Source: Agromyces allii (GTDB taxonomy: Bacteria; Actinomycetota; Actinomycetes; Actinomycetales; Microbacteriaceae). From it: DNA of 64,000 bases. Both the position numbers and the translations under genes were made by a program. Under the pieces are notes generated by a model. That model did no database searches. It was not told the DNA's origin and was given only the letters and a program-made list of their open reading frames with translations. Location of the stretch: NCBI RefSeq assembly GCF_009749385.1, contig NZ_WBIN01000010.1, forward strand, positions 1 through 64,000, in the 5' to 3' direction. Below are positions 24,342 through 33,095 of this stretch, piece after piece; position 1 is the first letter of the stretch; each line of letters begins with the position of its first letter.

Positions 24342-25985
24342 TCAGCGCGCGGCGCTCCGCCGCACGAGCAGCGCCAGGTGCAGTGCCGTGAGCACCTCGC
24401 CGTCGTCGAGGTCGACGCCGAGCAGGTCGCCGATGAGCGCGATCCGCTGGTAGAAGACCGAGCGCGACAGGTGCGAGGCCCCGGCCGCGGCCGTGCGGTT
24501 GCCCGGGTGCGCGAGCATCGCGCCCAGCACGCTCAGCAGGTCGCCGTCGCGCGCGAGGTCGTACTCGATGAGCGGGGCGAGCATGCGCTCGCTGTGCTGC
24601 AGCAACCGGGGATCGTCGCGCAGCGAGGTGACGAGCCGGATGAGCGGACGGTCGTCGCCGCGGCGCACGATGAGTCCGCGCGCACCACGCGGACGAGGAC
24701 CGCGGGCGAGGTCGGCGGCCTCCTGCACCGAGCCGAGCGCATCCTCGAGCCCGGCGGCGGGGGCGCCGATCGAGAACACGAGCCGGTCGGCCGCGGCCTG
24801 GTCGCCGCCCACGAGGGCGAGGGCGAACGCCTGCACCTGGGCCTCGGTCAGCGCCTTGGGCGCTGAGAGCAGCACGATGCGGGCCGACGCCGGGGCGCCT
24901 GCGGCGTTCGCGGCACCGTCGATGGCGCGGCCCGCGAACGCCCGCGCCGCGGCATCCGCCACGCCTGAAGCGACCGGAGCGCCCGACGCGACGATGCCGT
25001 AGAGCACGGCCCCCTCGACCGGCAGGCCGGCCGCCGCGACGCGCGCCGCAGCCCCCGCGACGCCCGCGAACCGGCCCGCGAGCAGCCCGTCGACGAGCCG
25101 CTGGCGACCCACGCGAGCCCACTCGTCGCTCGGACCGTCGGCGAGACGCCCGAGGGCGAGCGCGATCGCGCCCTGCTCGAGCACGCTCGTGCGGCCGGCC
25201 GGATGCGCCGGACCCGGTAACGCGATCAGGTGACCCCACCGGGTGCCGCGCGCCTCGACGGGAACGATGAGCCAGTCGCCCGATTCGCCGCGGCGGTGCG
25301 CGAGCCGAGAGCGCGCCTCCCAGTCGGTGAAGAGCGCGGCCTCGTCGGCGGGCGGCACCTCGGCCGCGACCACCTCGTGCGCGAGGTTCTCGAGCACGAC
25401 GGCCGATCCGAGCGTCTGCGCGAGCTGGTGCACGATGAAGTCCGCAGGCGACCCGCGCAGGCTGAGCGCGGTGAAGCGCTCGCGCACCTCGTCGCGCGCC
25501 CTGAGCGCGGCCGTCTGCTCCGAGATGATGCGGCTGTGCACGGCCTCGGTGAGGGTCACGAACTTGACCTCGCGGTGCAGCACGACGAGGGCGAGCCCGT
25601 GCTCGCGCGCCGACTGCTCGACCACGGCCGGCACGTAGCGGTAGTGCACGCCGAGCTCGAGCACGAGGCCCGAGAGCCCGGCCTCGACGAGGCCCGCGAT
25701 GAACGCGTCGAGCTCCGCCGGCTCGGTCGGCCAGCCCGACCCGGTCGAGAGCAGCAGCTCGCCGCCGTCGAGCAGCCGGGCGACGCCGCCGCTGTCGGAC
25801 ACGTGCACCCAGCGCACCCGCGCATCGAGCAGGCCGTCGGCCGCGAGCACCTCCGGCAGGCCGTTCGCGACGGCCGGCAGCGTCAGGATCTCGCGCACCG
25901 TCGGCAGCCCGCCGTCGGCCGTCGAGGCGGCCGAAGCGGTCGGACGGTCTGTACGGATCGCTGCGTCTTCGCGACGTTCTGCCAT
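24342..25985 (-). CDS. PucR family transcriptional regulator
   Basis: 547 residues in the PucR order. The N-terminal PucR ligand domain spans about 28-150 (TVREILTLPAVANGLPEVLA, WVHVSD, GGELLLSTG). A GGDEF-like central region follows, and the C-terminal helix-turn-helix is near residues 490-545 (ALIEYDLAR relative, HPGNRTAAAGASHLSRSVFYQRI). These proteins activate purine, GABA or amino-acid catabolic genes. It is divergent from methylmalonate-semialdehyde dehydrogenase and an omega-aminotransferase, its probable targets. Confidence 0.9.
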   Translation of the reverse strand: MAERREDAAIRTDRPTASAASTADGGLPTVREILTLPAVANGLPEVLAADGLLDARVRWVHVSDSGGVARLLDGGELLLSTGSGWPTEPAELDAFIAGLVEAGLSGLVLELGVHYRYVPAVVEQSAREHGLALVVLHREVKFVTLTEAVHSRIISEQTAALRARDEVRERFTALSLRGSPADFIVHQLAQTLGSAVVLENLAHEVVAAEVPPADEAALFTDWEARSRLAHRRGESGDWLIVPVEARGTRWGHLIALPGPAHPAGRTSVLEQGAIALALGRLADGPSDEWARVGRQRLVDGLLAGRFAGVAGAAARVAAAGLPVEGAVLYGIVASGAPVASGVADAAARAFAGRAIDGAANAAGAPASARIVLLSAPKALTEAQVQAFALALVGGDQAAADRLVFSIGAPAAGLEDALGSVQEAADLARGPRPRGARGLIVRRGDDRPLIRLVTSLRDDPRLLQHSERMLAPLIEYDLARDGDLLSVLGAMLAHPGNRTAAAGASHLSRSVFYQRIALIGDLLGVDLDDGEVLTALHLALLVRRSAAR

Positions 25986-26060
25986 CGGTGCACCTTCAAA
26001 CCCTCTGAAAAACTTGAGGACGTCAGCCTAACCGACGACCGGGCGGAATGTCCGGGCCGA

Positions 26061-26074
26061 CCGCACCAGTGCGG
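26061..26074. promoter_or_regulatory. Inverted repeat CCGCAC-CA-GTGCGG before mmsA
   Basis: Perfect 6-bp arms lie in the 126-base divergent region between the PucR gene and mmsA, 38 bases before the mmsA start. The AT-rich stretch at 26000-26020 is the more likely promoter core. It is a candidate PucR site. Confidence 0.4.
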
Positions 26075-26111
26075 CCGCGGCATCCGTCGCTCCACCACGA
26101 AGGAACTGCTC

Positions 26112-27689
26112 ATGAGCATCACCGAGACCGCCTCGTCGCCCGCCTCGACGTCTGAAGCGCCCGTCATCGGGCACTGGATCGACGGCGCCCACCGCGCATC
26201 GACCTCGGGGCGAACCGCCCCCGTGTACAACCCCGCGACGGGTGCCGTGCAGGCCGAGGTCGCGCTCGCCGACCAGGCCGAGATCGACGCGGCCATCGCG
26301 TCGGCGCACGCCGGGTTCCAGGTGTGGAGCGGCTACTCGATCGCCAAGCGCCAGACCGTGCTCTTCGCGTTCCGCGAGCTCCTGAACTCGCGCAAGGGCG
26401 AGCTCGCCCACATCATCACGGCCGAGCACGGCAAGGTCGTCTCCGACGCCATGGGCGAGATCCTCCGCGGCCAGGAGGTCGTCGAGCTCGCGACCGGCTT
26501 CCCGCACCTGATCAAGGGCGCCTACTCCGAGAACGCCTCCTCGGGCGTCGACGTCTACTCGGTGAAGCAGCCGCTCGGCGTGGTCGGCATCATCAGCCCC
26601 TTCAACTTCCCGGCCATGGTGCCGATGTGGTTCTTCCCCATCGCGATCGCCGCGGGCAACGCCGTCGTGCTGAAGCCCTCCGAGAAGGACCCCTCGGCCG
26701 CGCTCTGGCTTGCAGAGCTCTGGCGCGAGGCCGGCCTGCCCGACGGCGTGTTCACCGTGCTCCAGGGCGACAAGCTCGCCGTCGACGGCCTGCTCACGAG
26801 CCCGCTCGTGCAGTCGATCTCGTTCGTCGGCTCGACACCGATCGCGCAGTACATCTACGAGACCGCCTCGAAGCACGGCAAGCGCGTCCAGGCGCTCGGC
26901 GGTGCCAAGAACCACATGCTCGTGCTGCCCGACGCCGACCTCGACCTCGTCGCCGACTCGGCCGTCAACGCCGGCTACGGCGCCGCCGGCGAGCGCTGCA
27001 TGGCGATCTCGGTCGTGCTGGCCGTCGAGCCCGTCGCCGACGAGCTGATCGCCAAGATCTCCGAGCGCATCGCGACCCTGAAGATCGGCAACGGCGCGGG
27101 CGTCGACACGGCCGACGGAACCGTCGAGCCCGACATGGGTCCGCTGATCACCGCGGTGCACCGCGACAAGGTCGCCTCGTACGTCGACATCGCCGAGGCC
27201 GACGGCGCGACGGTCGTCGTCGACGGTCGCGGCCTCACGGTCGACGGCCACGAGGACGGCTTCTTCTTCGGCCCGACGCTGCTCGACAACGTCCCCACGA
27301 CGAGCCGCGCCTACACCGAGGAGATCTTCGGCCCGGTGCTCTCGATCGTGCGCGTCGAGTCGTACGACGAGGGGCTCGACCTCATCAACTCGGGCCAGTT
27401 CGGCAACGGCACGGCGATCTTCACGAACGATGGCGGCGCGGCCCGCCGGTTCCAGAACGAGGTGCAGGTCGGCATGATCGGCATCAACGTGCCGATCCCC
27501 GTGCCCGTCGCCTACCACTCGTTCGGCGGATGGAAGCAGTCGCTGTTCGGCGACGCGAAGGCGTACGGCGTGCACGGCTTCGACTTCTTCACCCGCGAGA
27601 AGGCCATCACGAGCCGCTGGCTCGACCCGGCCAAGCGCGGCGACTCCGCCAACACCGGCATCAACCTCGGCTTCCCCCAGAACCACTGA
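26112..27689 (+). CDS. mmsA: CoA-acylating methylmalonate-semialdehyde dehydrogenase
   Basis: 525 residues. The family marker GAAGERCMAIS carries the nucleophile Cys296, and there is no general-base Glu in the AKNHMLVLPDADLD segment, which distinguishes CoA-acylating MMSDH from hydrolytic aldehyde dehydrogenases. The cofactor loop is ISPFNFPAMVPMWFFPIA. It converts methylmalonate or malonate semialdehyde to propionyl-CoA or acetyl-CoA. The next gene is an omega-aminotransferase that could supply the semialdehyde from beta-alanine or 3-aminoisobutyrate. The start has GAAGGA 7-12 bases upstream. Confidence 0.93.
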   Translation: MSITETASSPASTSEAPVIGHWIDGAHRASTSGRTAPVYNPATGAVQAEVALADQAEIDAAIASAHAGFQVWSGYSIAKRQTVLFAFRELLNSRKGELAHIITAEHGKVVSDAMGEILRGQEVVELATGFPHLIKGAYSENASSGVDVYSVKQPLGVVGIISPFNFPAMVPMWFFPIAIAAGNAVVLKPSEKDPSAALWLAELWREAGLPDGVFTVLQGDKLAVDGLLTSPLVQSISFVGSTPIAQYIYETASKHGKRVQALGGAKNHMLVLPDADLDLVADSAVNAGYGAAGERCMAISVVLAVEPVADELIAKISERIATLKIGNGAGVDTADGTVEPDMGPLITAVHRDKVASYVDIAEADGATVVVDGRGLTVDGHEDGFFFGPTLLDNVPTTSRAYTEEIFGPVLSIVRVESYDEGLDLINSGQFGNGTAIFTNDGGAARRFQNEVQVGMIGINVPIPVPVAYHSFGGWKQSLFGDAKAYGVHGFDFFTREKAITSRWLDPAKRGDSANTGINLGFPQNH

Positions 27690-27709
27690 CCCCGCGAGGA
27701 CCCTCCATC

Positions 27710-29122
27710 ATGACCGACACCCTCAGCGACACCGCGACCGCGGTGCACACCGACCGCCACGGCGCCGTGCACGCGCTGCCCGACCCCGCGGCCGAGGCCC
27801 AGGTGCGCGCCGACGACCGTGCGCACGTCTTCCACTCCTGGAGCGCGCAGGCGCTCATCGACCCGCTGCCCATCGCGGCGGGCGAGGGCTCGACGTTCTG
27901 GGACTACCAGGGCAACGCGTACCTCGACTTCAGCTCGCAGCTCGTGAACCTGAACCTGGGCCACCAGCACCCCGACCTCGTCGCCGCGATCCAGCAGCAG
28001 GCCGGGCGTCTGGCGACGATCCAGCCGTCGATGGCGAACGACGTCCGCGGCGAGCTCGCGCGCCGCATCGCCGAGATCGCCCCGGGCGACCTCGACAAGG
28101 TGTTCTTCACGAACGGCGGCGCCGACGCCAACGAGTACGCCGTTCGCATGGCCCGCGCGGTCACCGGACGACGCAAGGTGCTGTCGATGTACCGCAGCTA
28201 CCACGGCGGCACCGCGACGGCGATCTCGCTCACAGGCGACCCGCGCCGCTGGGCGAACGAGCCCTCCGACGGGTCGGTCGCGCACTTCTTCGGCCCCTAC
28301 GAGTACCGCTCGTCGTGGGGCTCGACCACGCCCGAGGAGGAGGCGCAGCGCGCGCTCGCCCACCTCGAGCAGGTCATCGTGCTCGAGGGCGCGAACACGA
28401 TCGCCGCGGTCATCCTCGAGACGATCGTCGGCACGAACGGCGTGCTCGTGCCGCCGCCCGGCTACCTCGAGGGCGTGCGCGCGCTGGCCGACAAGTACGG
28501 CATCGTCTACATCGCCGACGAGGTCATGGTCGGCTTCGGCCGTGTCGGCGAGTGGTTCGCGGTGAACCACTTCGGCGTCACGCCCGACCTCATCACCTTC
28601 GCGAAGGGCGTCAACTCGGGCTACGCCCCGCTCGGCGGCGTCGTGATCTCGCAGCGGATCGCCGCGCACTTCGACACGGTGGCCTTCATGGGCGGCCTGA
28701 CGTACTCGGGCCACCCCCTCGCGTGCGCCCCCGGCGTCGCCACGTTCGAGGTGTTCGAGCGCGACGGCATCCTCGAGCGGGTGCGCGACCTCGGCGAGCG
28801 CGTCGTCGGCCCCCGCCTGCGCGAGATCGCGGCGAAGCACCCGTCGGTCGGCGAGGTGCGCGGCCTCGGCCTCTTCTGGGCGATCGAGCTCGTGAAGGAC
28901 GCCGAGACGCGCGAGCCGCTCGTGCCGTTCAACGCCGCCGGTGCCGATGCCGCCCCCATGGGCGCGGTGGCCGCTGCGTGCAAGAAGGCCGGCCTCTGGC
29001 CGTTCGTGCACTTCAACCGACTGCACGTCGCTCCCCCGCTCGTGATCAGCGAGGAGGAGCTGCTGCGCGGCCTCGACATCATCGACGAGGCGCTCACGGT
29101 CGCCGACTCGTACGTCGTCTGA
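27710..29122 (+). CDS. Class III (omega) aminotransferase
   Basis: 470 residues of the PLP-dependent class III family. Landmarks are FTNGGADANEYAVRMAR (cofactor phosphate site), SYHGGT, IADEVMVGFGRVGEWF (PLP-ring Asp) and the Schiff-base Lys299 in LITFAKGVNSGYAPLGG. The sequence style matches beta-alanine/taurine/putrescine--pyruvate transaminases. It follows mmsA by 20 bases with no terminator and is divergent from a PucR regulator. Together they form a two-step route from an omega-amino acid to an acyl-CoA. Which amine is used is inferred only. Confidence 0.9.
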   Translation: MTDTLSDTATAVHTDRHGAVHALPDPAAEAQVRADDRAHVFHSWSAQALIDPLPIAAGEGSTFWDYQGNAYLDFSSQLVNLNLGHQHPDLVAAIQQQAGRLATIQPSMANDVRGELARRIAEIAPGDLDKVFFTNGGADANEYAVRMARAVTGRRKVLSMYRSYHGGTATAISLTGDPRRWANEPSDGSVAHFFGPYEYRSSWGSTTPEEEAQRALAHLEQVIVLEGANTIAAVILETIVGTNGVLVPPPGYLEGVRALADKYGIVYIADEVMVGFGRVGEWFAVNHFGVTPDLITFAKGVNSGYAPLGGVVISQRIAAHFDTVAFMGGLTYSGHPLACAPGVATFEVFERDGILERVRDLGERVVGPRLREIAAKHPSVGEVRGLGLFWAIELVKDAETREPLVPFNAAGADAAPMGAVAAACKKAGLWPFVHFNRLHVAPPLVISEEELLRGLDIIDEALTVADSYVV

Positions 29123-29140
29123 CGCAGGGCGCCACCCGCT

Positions 29141-29183
29141 CGAGTCGCCCGGTTCCCCCTCGGAACCGGGCGACTCGTCGTTT
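29141..29183 (+). terminator. Rho-independent-like terminator after the aminotransferase
   Basis: CGAGTCGCCCGGTTCC (29141-29156) pairs perfectly with 29162-29177 across the loop CCCTC and is followed by TCGTTT. It ends the mmsA-aminotransferase operon. Confidence 0.8.
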
Positions 29184-29281
29184 CCGGGCGAGCGGATGCC
29201 GCGGGCCGGCGCCACGCGCGCGTACAGCGCCGGGCAACCGGGCGTTCAGGGCGGCGTCGTGTGGTCGGCGACGCCCTCGGC

Positions 29282-29287
29282 TAGCCT
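29282..29287 (+). promoter_or_regulatory. -10 box TAGCCT for leaderless transcript
   Basis: TAGCCT is followed by 7 bases and the ATG at 29295. No Shine-Dalgarno sequence is present. Confidence 0.55.
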
Positions 29288-29294
29288 GAGTCGC

Positions 29295-30818
29295 ATGGAC
29301 GAACGGGGCGCGTCGAGCGGGATGCCCCGGCGCACGTTCCTCAGGGCGGGCCTTGCCACAGGGCTCGCCGGGGTCTCCGCGATCGTGCTCGCGAGCTGCA
29401 CGTGGAACGAACCGCGTCCGACCGCGACGCCCACGGCCACCCCCACTCCGACGACGCCGGCCACACCGTCGGCCGTGCCGCGCCCGACGAACATGCGTCG
29501 CTCCGCGTGGGGCACCGACCCGTATGCGCGCGGCGCGTTCAGCTTCGCCGAGTTCGGCTCGACCGACCAGATGCGCACGCGGCTCGCGACGCCCATCGGC
29601 GGCCGGCTCGTGTTCGCGGGCGAGGCGACCTCCTCGCTCGCACCCGGCACGCTGCAGGGCGCCCGCCTCTCCGGGCTCCGGGCCGCGGGCGACATCGCCG
29701 GACTCGCCGAGGCCGGCGAGCGCGTCGCGGTCATCGGCGCCGGCCTGGCCGGGCTCACGGCGGCTCGCGAGCTCGCCGAGCGGGGCTTCGAGGTCGTCGT
29801 CATCGAGGCGCGCGACCGCATCGGCGGGCGCGTGCAGTCCATCGTCGACGACGCGTTCGGCACGCCGGTCGAGCTCGGCAGCTGGCTCGTCGGCGACGAC
29901 GAGAACCTCGTCGAGGCGCTGGCCGCGGCATCCGTCGGCACGACCGAGTTCCTGGGCACGGCCGTGGTCGTGCGAGCCGACGGCACCCCGCTCGAGCCGT
30001 CGACCGCCGGCGCCGAGGCGCTCGAGCGCGCCCACGTCTGGTCGCAGGCGCTCCCCCACGACGTGTCGGTCGCGACCGCCCTGCTGCAGTCGGGCGAGGT
30101 GCCGGCCTCCGAGACGCCCGGCGCCGACGGCGTGAGCCCGGCCGGCTGGCTGCGGCACGCCGTCTCGAGCGGGCTCGAGCCGCTGACGGGCGCCGCCGCG
30201 ACCGTGGTCTCCGCACAGGCCTGGGATCCTGCGCCGCTGCTCTCACCGCCCTCGGACCTGCGCGTGCCGACCGCGCCGATCTCCGACCTGCTCGACCAGC
30301 TCGCCGACGGCCTCGACGTGGTGCTGATGAGCGGCGTGACCCAGATCGCCTACAGCGACACCAGGGTGAGCCTCCGTCTCGACACGGGCGAGTCCCTCAC
30401 GGTCGACCGGGTCGTCTCCACGCTGCCGCTCGGCGTGCTGAAGACCGACCAGGTGCGGTTCCAGCCCGCGCTGCCCCGCCCGTACCAGCTCGCCATCTCG
30501 CAGCTCGGCATGGGCGTGGTCGACGTCGTCTGGCTCGCCTTCGACGACCCCTTCTGGCGTGCGGATGTCGCGGCCGACCCCTCGGCGGAGGCGGAGTCGC
30601 CCGACGCCGGCTCACCGGCATCGGTGCTCAGCGTGGTCGGCGGGTTCCCGACGGTCGCACGGTGGATCGACGTGGGCGTCGCGACCGGGTCTGGCGAGGC
30701 CGCTCTCGTCGGCGTCATCGCCGCAGCGCAGGCGACCCGCCTCGAGCAGCTGTCGGATCAGGACTTCCTGTCGGCCGTGCTCGCCGATCTCGAGCCGTTC
30801 GCCACAGCCACCGGTTGA
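29295..30818 (+). CDS. Flavin amine oxidase with circularly permuted motif order (Tat lipoprotein)
   Basis: 507 residues. A twin-arginine signal (PRRTFLRAGL) and lipobox LASC (Cys35) are followed by a Thr/Pro linker to residue 66. Then comes WGTDPYARGAFSF (72-84), FAGEA (107-111) and GTLQGARLSGLRAAG (118-132), the block that normally ends polyamine/monoamine oxidases. Only after this comes the Rossmann motif VAVIGAGLAGL (144-154) with VVVIEARDRIGGR. The chain stops after the substrate domain (ISQLGMGVVDVVWLAFDDPFW), just where the WxxDPYxxG block would usually follow. All core parts are present once, so it is a permutation, not a truncation. The enzyme is probably surface-anchored and oxidises amines. 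The last 104 bases overlap the converging gene. Confidence 0.85.
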   Translation: MDERGASSGMPRRTFLRAGLATGLAGVSAIVLASCTWNEPRPTATPTATPTPTTPATPSAVPRPTNMRRSAWGTDPYARGAFSFAEFGSTDQMRTRLATPIGGRLVFAGEATSSLAPGTLQGARLSGLRAAGDIAGLAEAGERVAVIGAGLAGLTAARELAERGFEVVVIEARDRIGGRVQSIVDDAFGTPVELGSWLVGDDENLVEALAAASVGTTEFLGTAVVVRADGTPLEPSTAGAEALERAHVWSQALPHDVSVATALLQSGEVPASETPGADGVSPAGWLRHAVSSGLEPLTGAAATVVSAQAWDPAPLLSPPSDLRVPTAPISDLLDQLADGLDVVLMSGVTQIAYSDTRVSLRLDTGESLTVDRVVSTLPLGVLKTDQVRFQPALPRPYQLAISQLGMGVVDVVWLAFDDPFWRADVAADPSAEAESPDAGSPASVLSVVGGFPTVARWIDVGVATGSGEAALVGVIAAAQATRLEQLSDQDFLSAVLADLEPFATATG

Positions 30819-31470
30819 CGGCCACGAGCGTCGCCGTCAGCGCGAGGAAGATCGCGAGCACGATCGTGCAGGCGACGACGACGCCGACCACGCTGCCGAC
30901 CTGGGCCTCGTCGAGGAAGAAGTACGGGTACCACCCGACATCCGCACCCCTGATGAGGGTGTAGATCAGCCAGCCGACCGGGAACGGCAGCACCCAGCCG
31001 ACCGTCGACCACGGCACCGCCGGGTTCACGCCGAGCACGCTGTCGACCGACCACGCGATCACGGCGAGCGCCGGCACGACGAAGTGCAGGAGCGTGTCGG
31101 ACCACGGCACGTCGACGCGGTACCCGTGCGACGAGGACTCGGCCACGATGATCGCGAACACGATGCCCGAGAGCACCACGTAGACCGTGACGCACGTGCG
31201 GAGGATGCCGAGCCACGCCGGATCGCGCGGGGCGCTCAGCGCGAAGACGGCCGCGATGGTCAACGTGATGACGGCGAGGAACGCCGACTGGATCGTGAAG
31301 TAGCTGAAGAAGTTCGCCGTCGCGAAGCTGCGGAACCCCAGCACGTAGCGGAAGTTGCCGACGAGGGCGACGATCTCGAGCACGACGATCGCCAGCCGGA
31401 ACACCCCCAGCAGCATGCGCGCCCGCCGAGTCCGGGCCTCTTGCGAGAGTCCGGACGTGACGGCGGGCAT
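30715..31470 (-). CDS. Pr6Pr family membrane protein
   Basis: 251 residues with six predicted transmembrane helices, the usual number for this family, and conserved short loops such as NFFSYFTIQSAFLAVI and DTLLHFVVPALAVIAW. PYFFLDEAQVG is near the fifth helix. No enzymatic motif is visible and the family is uncharacterised. The last 25 residues are Arg/Pro/Gly-rich and lie in the 104-base overlap with the amine oxidase, so they may have been gained by loss of a stop. The start is leaderless (TAGCGT 7-12 bases upstream). Confidence 0.8.
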   Translation of the reverse strand: MPAVTSGLSQEARTRRARMLLGVFRLAIVVLEIVALVGNFRYVLGFRSFATANFFSYFTIQSAFLAVITLTIAAVFALSAPRDPAWLGILRTCVTVYVVLSGIVFAIIVAESSSHGYRVDVPWSDTLLHFVVPALAVIAWSVDSVLGVNPAVPWSTVGWVLPFPVGWLIYTLIRGADVGWYPYFFLDEAQVGSVVGVVVACTIVLAIFLALTATLVAVNRWLWRTARDRRARPTGSPDPTAARGGSPALRR

Positions 31471-31476
31471 GCCTCA

Positions 31477-31482
31477 ACGCTA
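31477..31482 (-). promoter_or_regulatory. -10 box TAGCGT for the Pr6Pr gene
   Basis: On the minus strand TAGCGT is followed by 6 bases and ATG at 31470. This is the same geometry as other leaderless starts in this window. Confidence 0.5.
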
Positions 31483-31514
31483 CGCCAGCGTCGCCGCCGG
31501 GGCTCGTCGGCGGC

Positions 31515-32327
31515 TCAGTCGAGCGGGCGCAGGATGCGGTCGAGGAACTGCCGGGTGCGCGCCTCGCGCGGATTCGTGAACATGCTCCCCGGCGCACCGC
31601 GCTCGACGACCACGCCGCCGTCCATGAAGAGCACCTCGTCGGCCACCTGCCGGGCGAACCCCAGCTCGTGCGTGACGACGACCATGGTCCAGCCCTCGTC
31701 GGCGAGCTCCTTGATGACCTTCAGCACCTCGCCGACCAGCTCGGGGTCGAGCGCGCTCGTGGGCTCGTCGAAGAGCAGCAGGTCGGGCTTCAGCGCCAGC
31801 GCGCGCACGATGCCGACGCGCTGCTGCTGCCCGCCCGACAGGGCGAACGGGTACGCGTCGCGCTTCTCGGCGAGGCCGACGCGCTCGAGCAGGGCCTCGG
31901 CGTCGGCGATCGCCTGCGCCTTCGGCACGCGCTGCACGCGCACCGGGCCCTCGATGACGTTCTCGAGCACGGTCATGTGCGGAAAGAGGTTGTGCTGCTG
32001 GAACACCATGGCCGAGCGGTCGCGCATCGCGAGACGCCCCTGCTTGGTCACCTTGGCCGCGAAGTCGAGGTCGGGCCCGCCGTCGAAGCTCAGGATGCCG
32101 GCATCGGGCGTCTCGAGTCCGTTCAACGAGCGCAGCACGGTCGTCTTGCCCGACCCGCTCGGGCCGATGAGCACGACGACCTCGCCGCGCCGCACCTCGA
32201 GGTCGATCGAGCGCAGCACCTCGTTGTCGCCGAACGACTTGCGGATGCCGCGTGCGGTCAGCAGCACGGCATCGTCGGGCGTCGCTCGGGGCGCGAGGGG
32301 GTCGGCAGGGATCTCAGACGGCGACAT
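31515..32327 (-). CDS. Polar amino-acid ABC transporter ATP-binding protein
   Basis: 270 codons (GlnQ-like). Walker [19 protein letters not shown], signature [16 protein letters not shown], Walker [21 protein letters not shown] and the switch [21 protein letters not shown] are all present. The start is ATG 32327, which overlaps the permease end by 14 bases. It is third in a binding protein, permease, ATPase operon. The ATPase drives import of a polar amino acid or an amino-acid-like compound. Confidence 0.9.
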   Translation of the reverse strand: MSPSEIPADPLAPRATPDDAVLLTARGIRKSFGDNEVLRSIDLEVRRGEVVVLIGPSGSGKTTVLRSLNGLETPDAGILSFDGGPDLDFAAKVTKQGRLAMRDRSAMVFQQHNLFPHMTVLENVIEGPVRVQRVPKAQAIADAEALLERVGLAEKRDAYPFALSGGQQQRVGIVRALALKPDLLLFDEPTSALDPELVGEVLKVIKELADEGWTMVVVTHELGFARQVADEVLFMDGGVVVERGAPGSMFTNPREARTRQFLDRILRPLD

Positions 32328-32982
32328 AGCGGTCCAACCTCTTCTCAAGACGGCCCTGCGCGCTCGACAGGACGAGGCAGAAGAGCCAGTAGACGAGCGC
32401 CGCCTCAAGATAGATCAGCATGAACTCGCGGCTGAACGCGGCGATCTCCTGGGCGACCCGGAACAGCTCGGTCACGAGGATCAGCGAGGCGAGCGACGTG
32501 TCCTTCACGAGCGAGATGAACGTGTTCGACAGCGGTGGCACCGAGACGCGCGCGGCCTGCGGAAGGATGATGCGGCGGAGCGTCGTGCCCGACGACATGC
32601 CGATCGTGTACCCGGCCTCCCACTGGCCCTTGGGCACCGAGAGGATGGCGGCACGGATGATCTCGGCGCCGTACCCGCCCACGTTGATCGAGAAGGCGAT
32701 GATCGCGCTCGGCCACGGATCGAGCACGATGCCGATCGCCGGCATGCCGTAGAAGATCACGAAGAGCTGCACCAGCAGGGGCGTGCCCCGCACCACCGAG
32801 ACGAAGAACCTCGCCGCGCCCGAGAGCACGCGATTCTTCGAGAGCCGCGCGAGCGCGACGCCGAGCGCGATGACGAGGCCGATCGCGAACGACGCGAACG
32901 CCAGCGGGATCGTGCCGCTGATGCCGCCCCAGACGATCGGCCAGAAGGAGTCGAGGAACAGTTGCCAGCCCGAGGAATCCAC
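32314..32982 (-). CDS. Polar amino-acid ABC transporter permease
   Basis: 222 residues with about five transmembrane helices. It is a HisM/GlnP-type permease. The characteristic segments are [40 protein letters not shown] and [25 protein letters not shown] (EAA region). A perfect 14-bp hairpin separates it from the upstream binding-protein gene, which probably lowers its expression relative to that gene. A single permease suggests a homodimeric channel. Confidence 0.9.
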   Translation of the reverse strand: MDSSGWQLFLDSFWPIVWGGISGTIPLAFASFAIGLVIALGVALARLSKNRVLSGAARFFVSVVRGTPLLVQLFVIFYGMPAIGIVLDPWPSAIIAFSINVGGYGAEIIRAAILSVPKGQWEAGYTIGMSSGTTLRRIILPQAARVSVPPLSNTFISLVKDTSLASLILVTELFRVAQEIAAFSREFMLIYLEAALVYWLFCLVLSSAQGRLEKRLDRYVAV

Positions 32983-33024
32983 GTCGGCAGCCCCTTCCGA
33001 TCAGGCGAACGGCCCACCCGAGAC

Positions 33025-33056
33025 GCGAGCGCGTCCGCCGGAGCGGACGCGCTCGC
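33025..33056 (-). terminator. Intra-operon hairpin between binding protein and permease
   Basis: GCGAGCGCGTCCGC (33025-33038) pairs perfectly with 33043-33056 around the tetraloop CGGA. No T-run follows on the minus strand. Such hairpins commonly stabilise or partly terminate the upstream message so that the binding protein is made in excess. Confidence 0.75.
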
Positions 33057-33095
33057 ACTCGAGCAGGTGCGTTCGCACGCTTGCTCTGGAAGGTA

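Noticed and set aside
29295-30818. Reading the permuted amine oxidase as a truncated or frameshifted pseudogene
   Set aside because: One open frame contains every core motif exactly once and no remnant of the usual C-terminal block follows the stop, so motif order has changed and nothing is missing.
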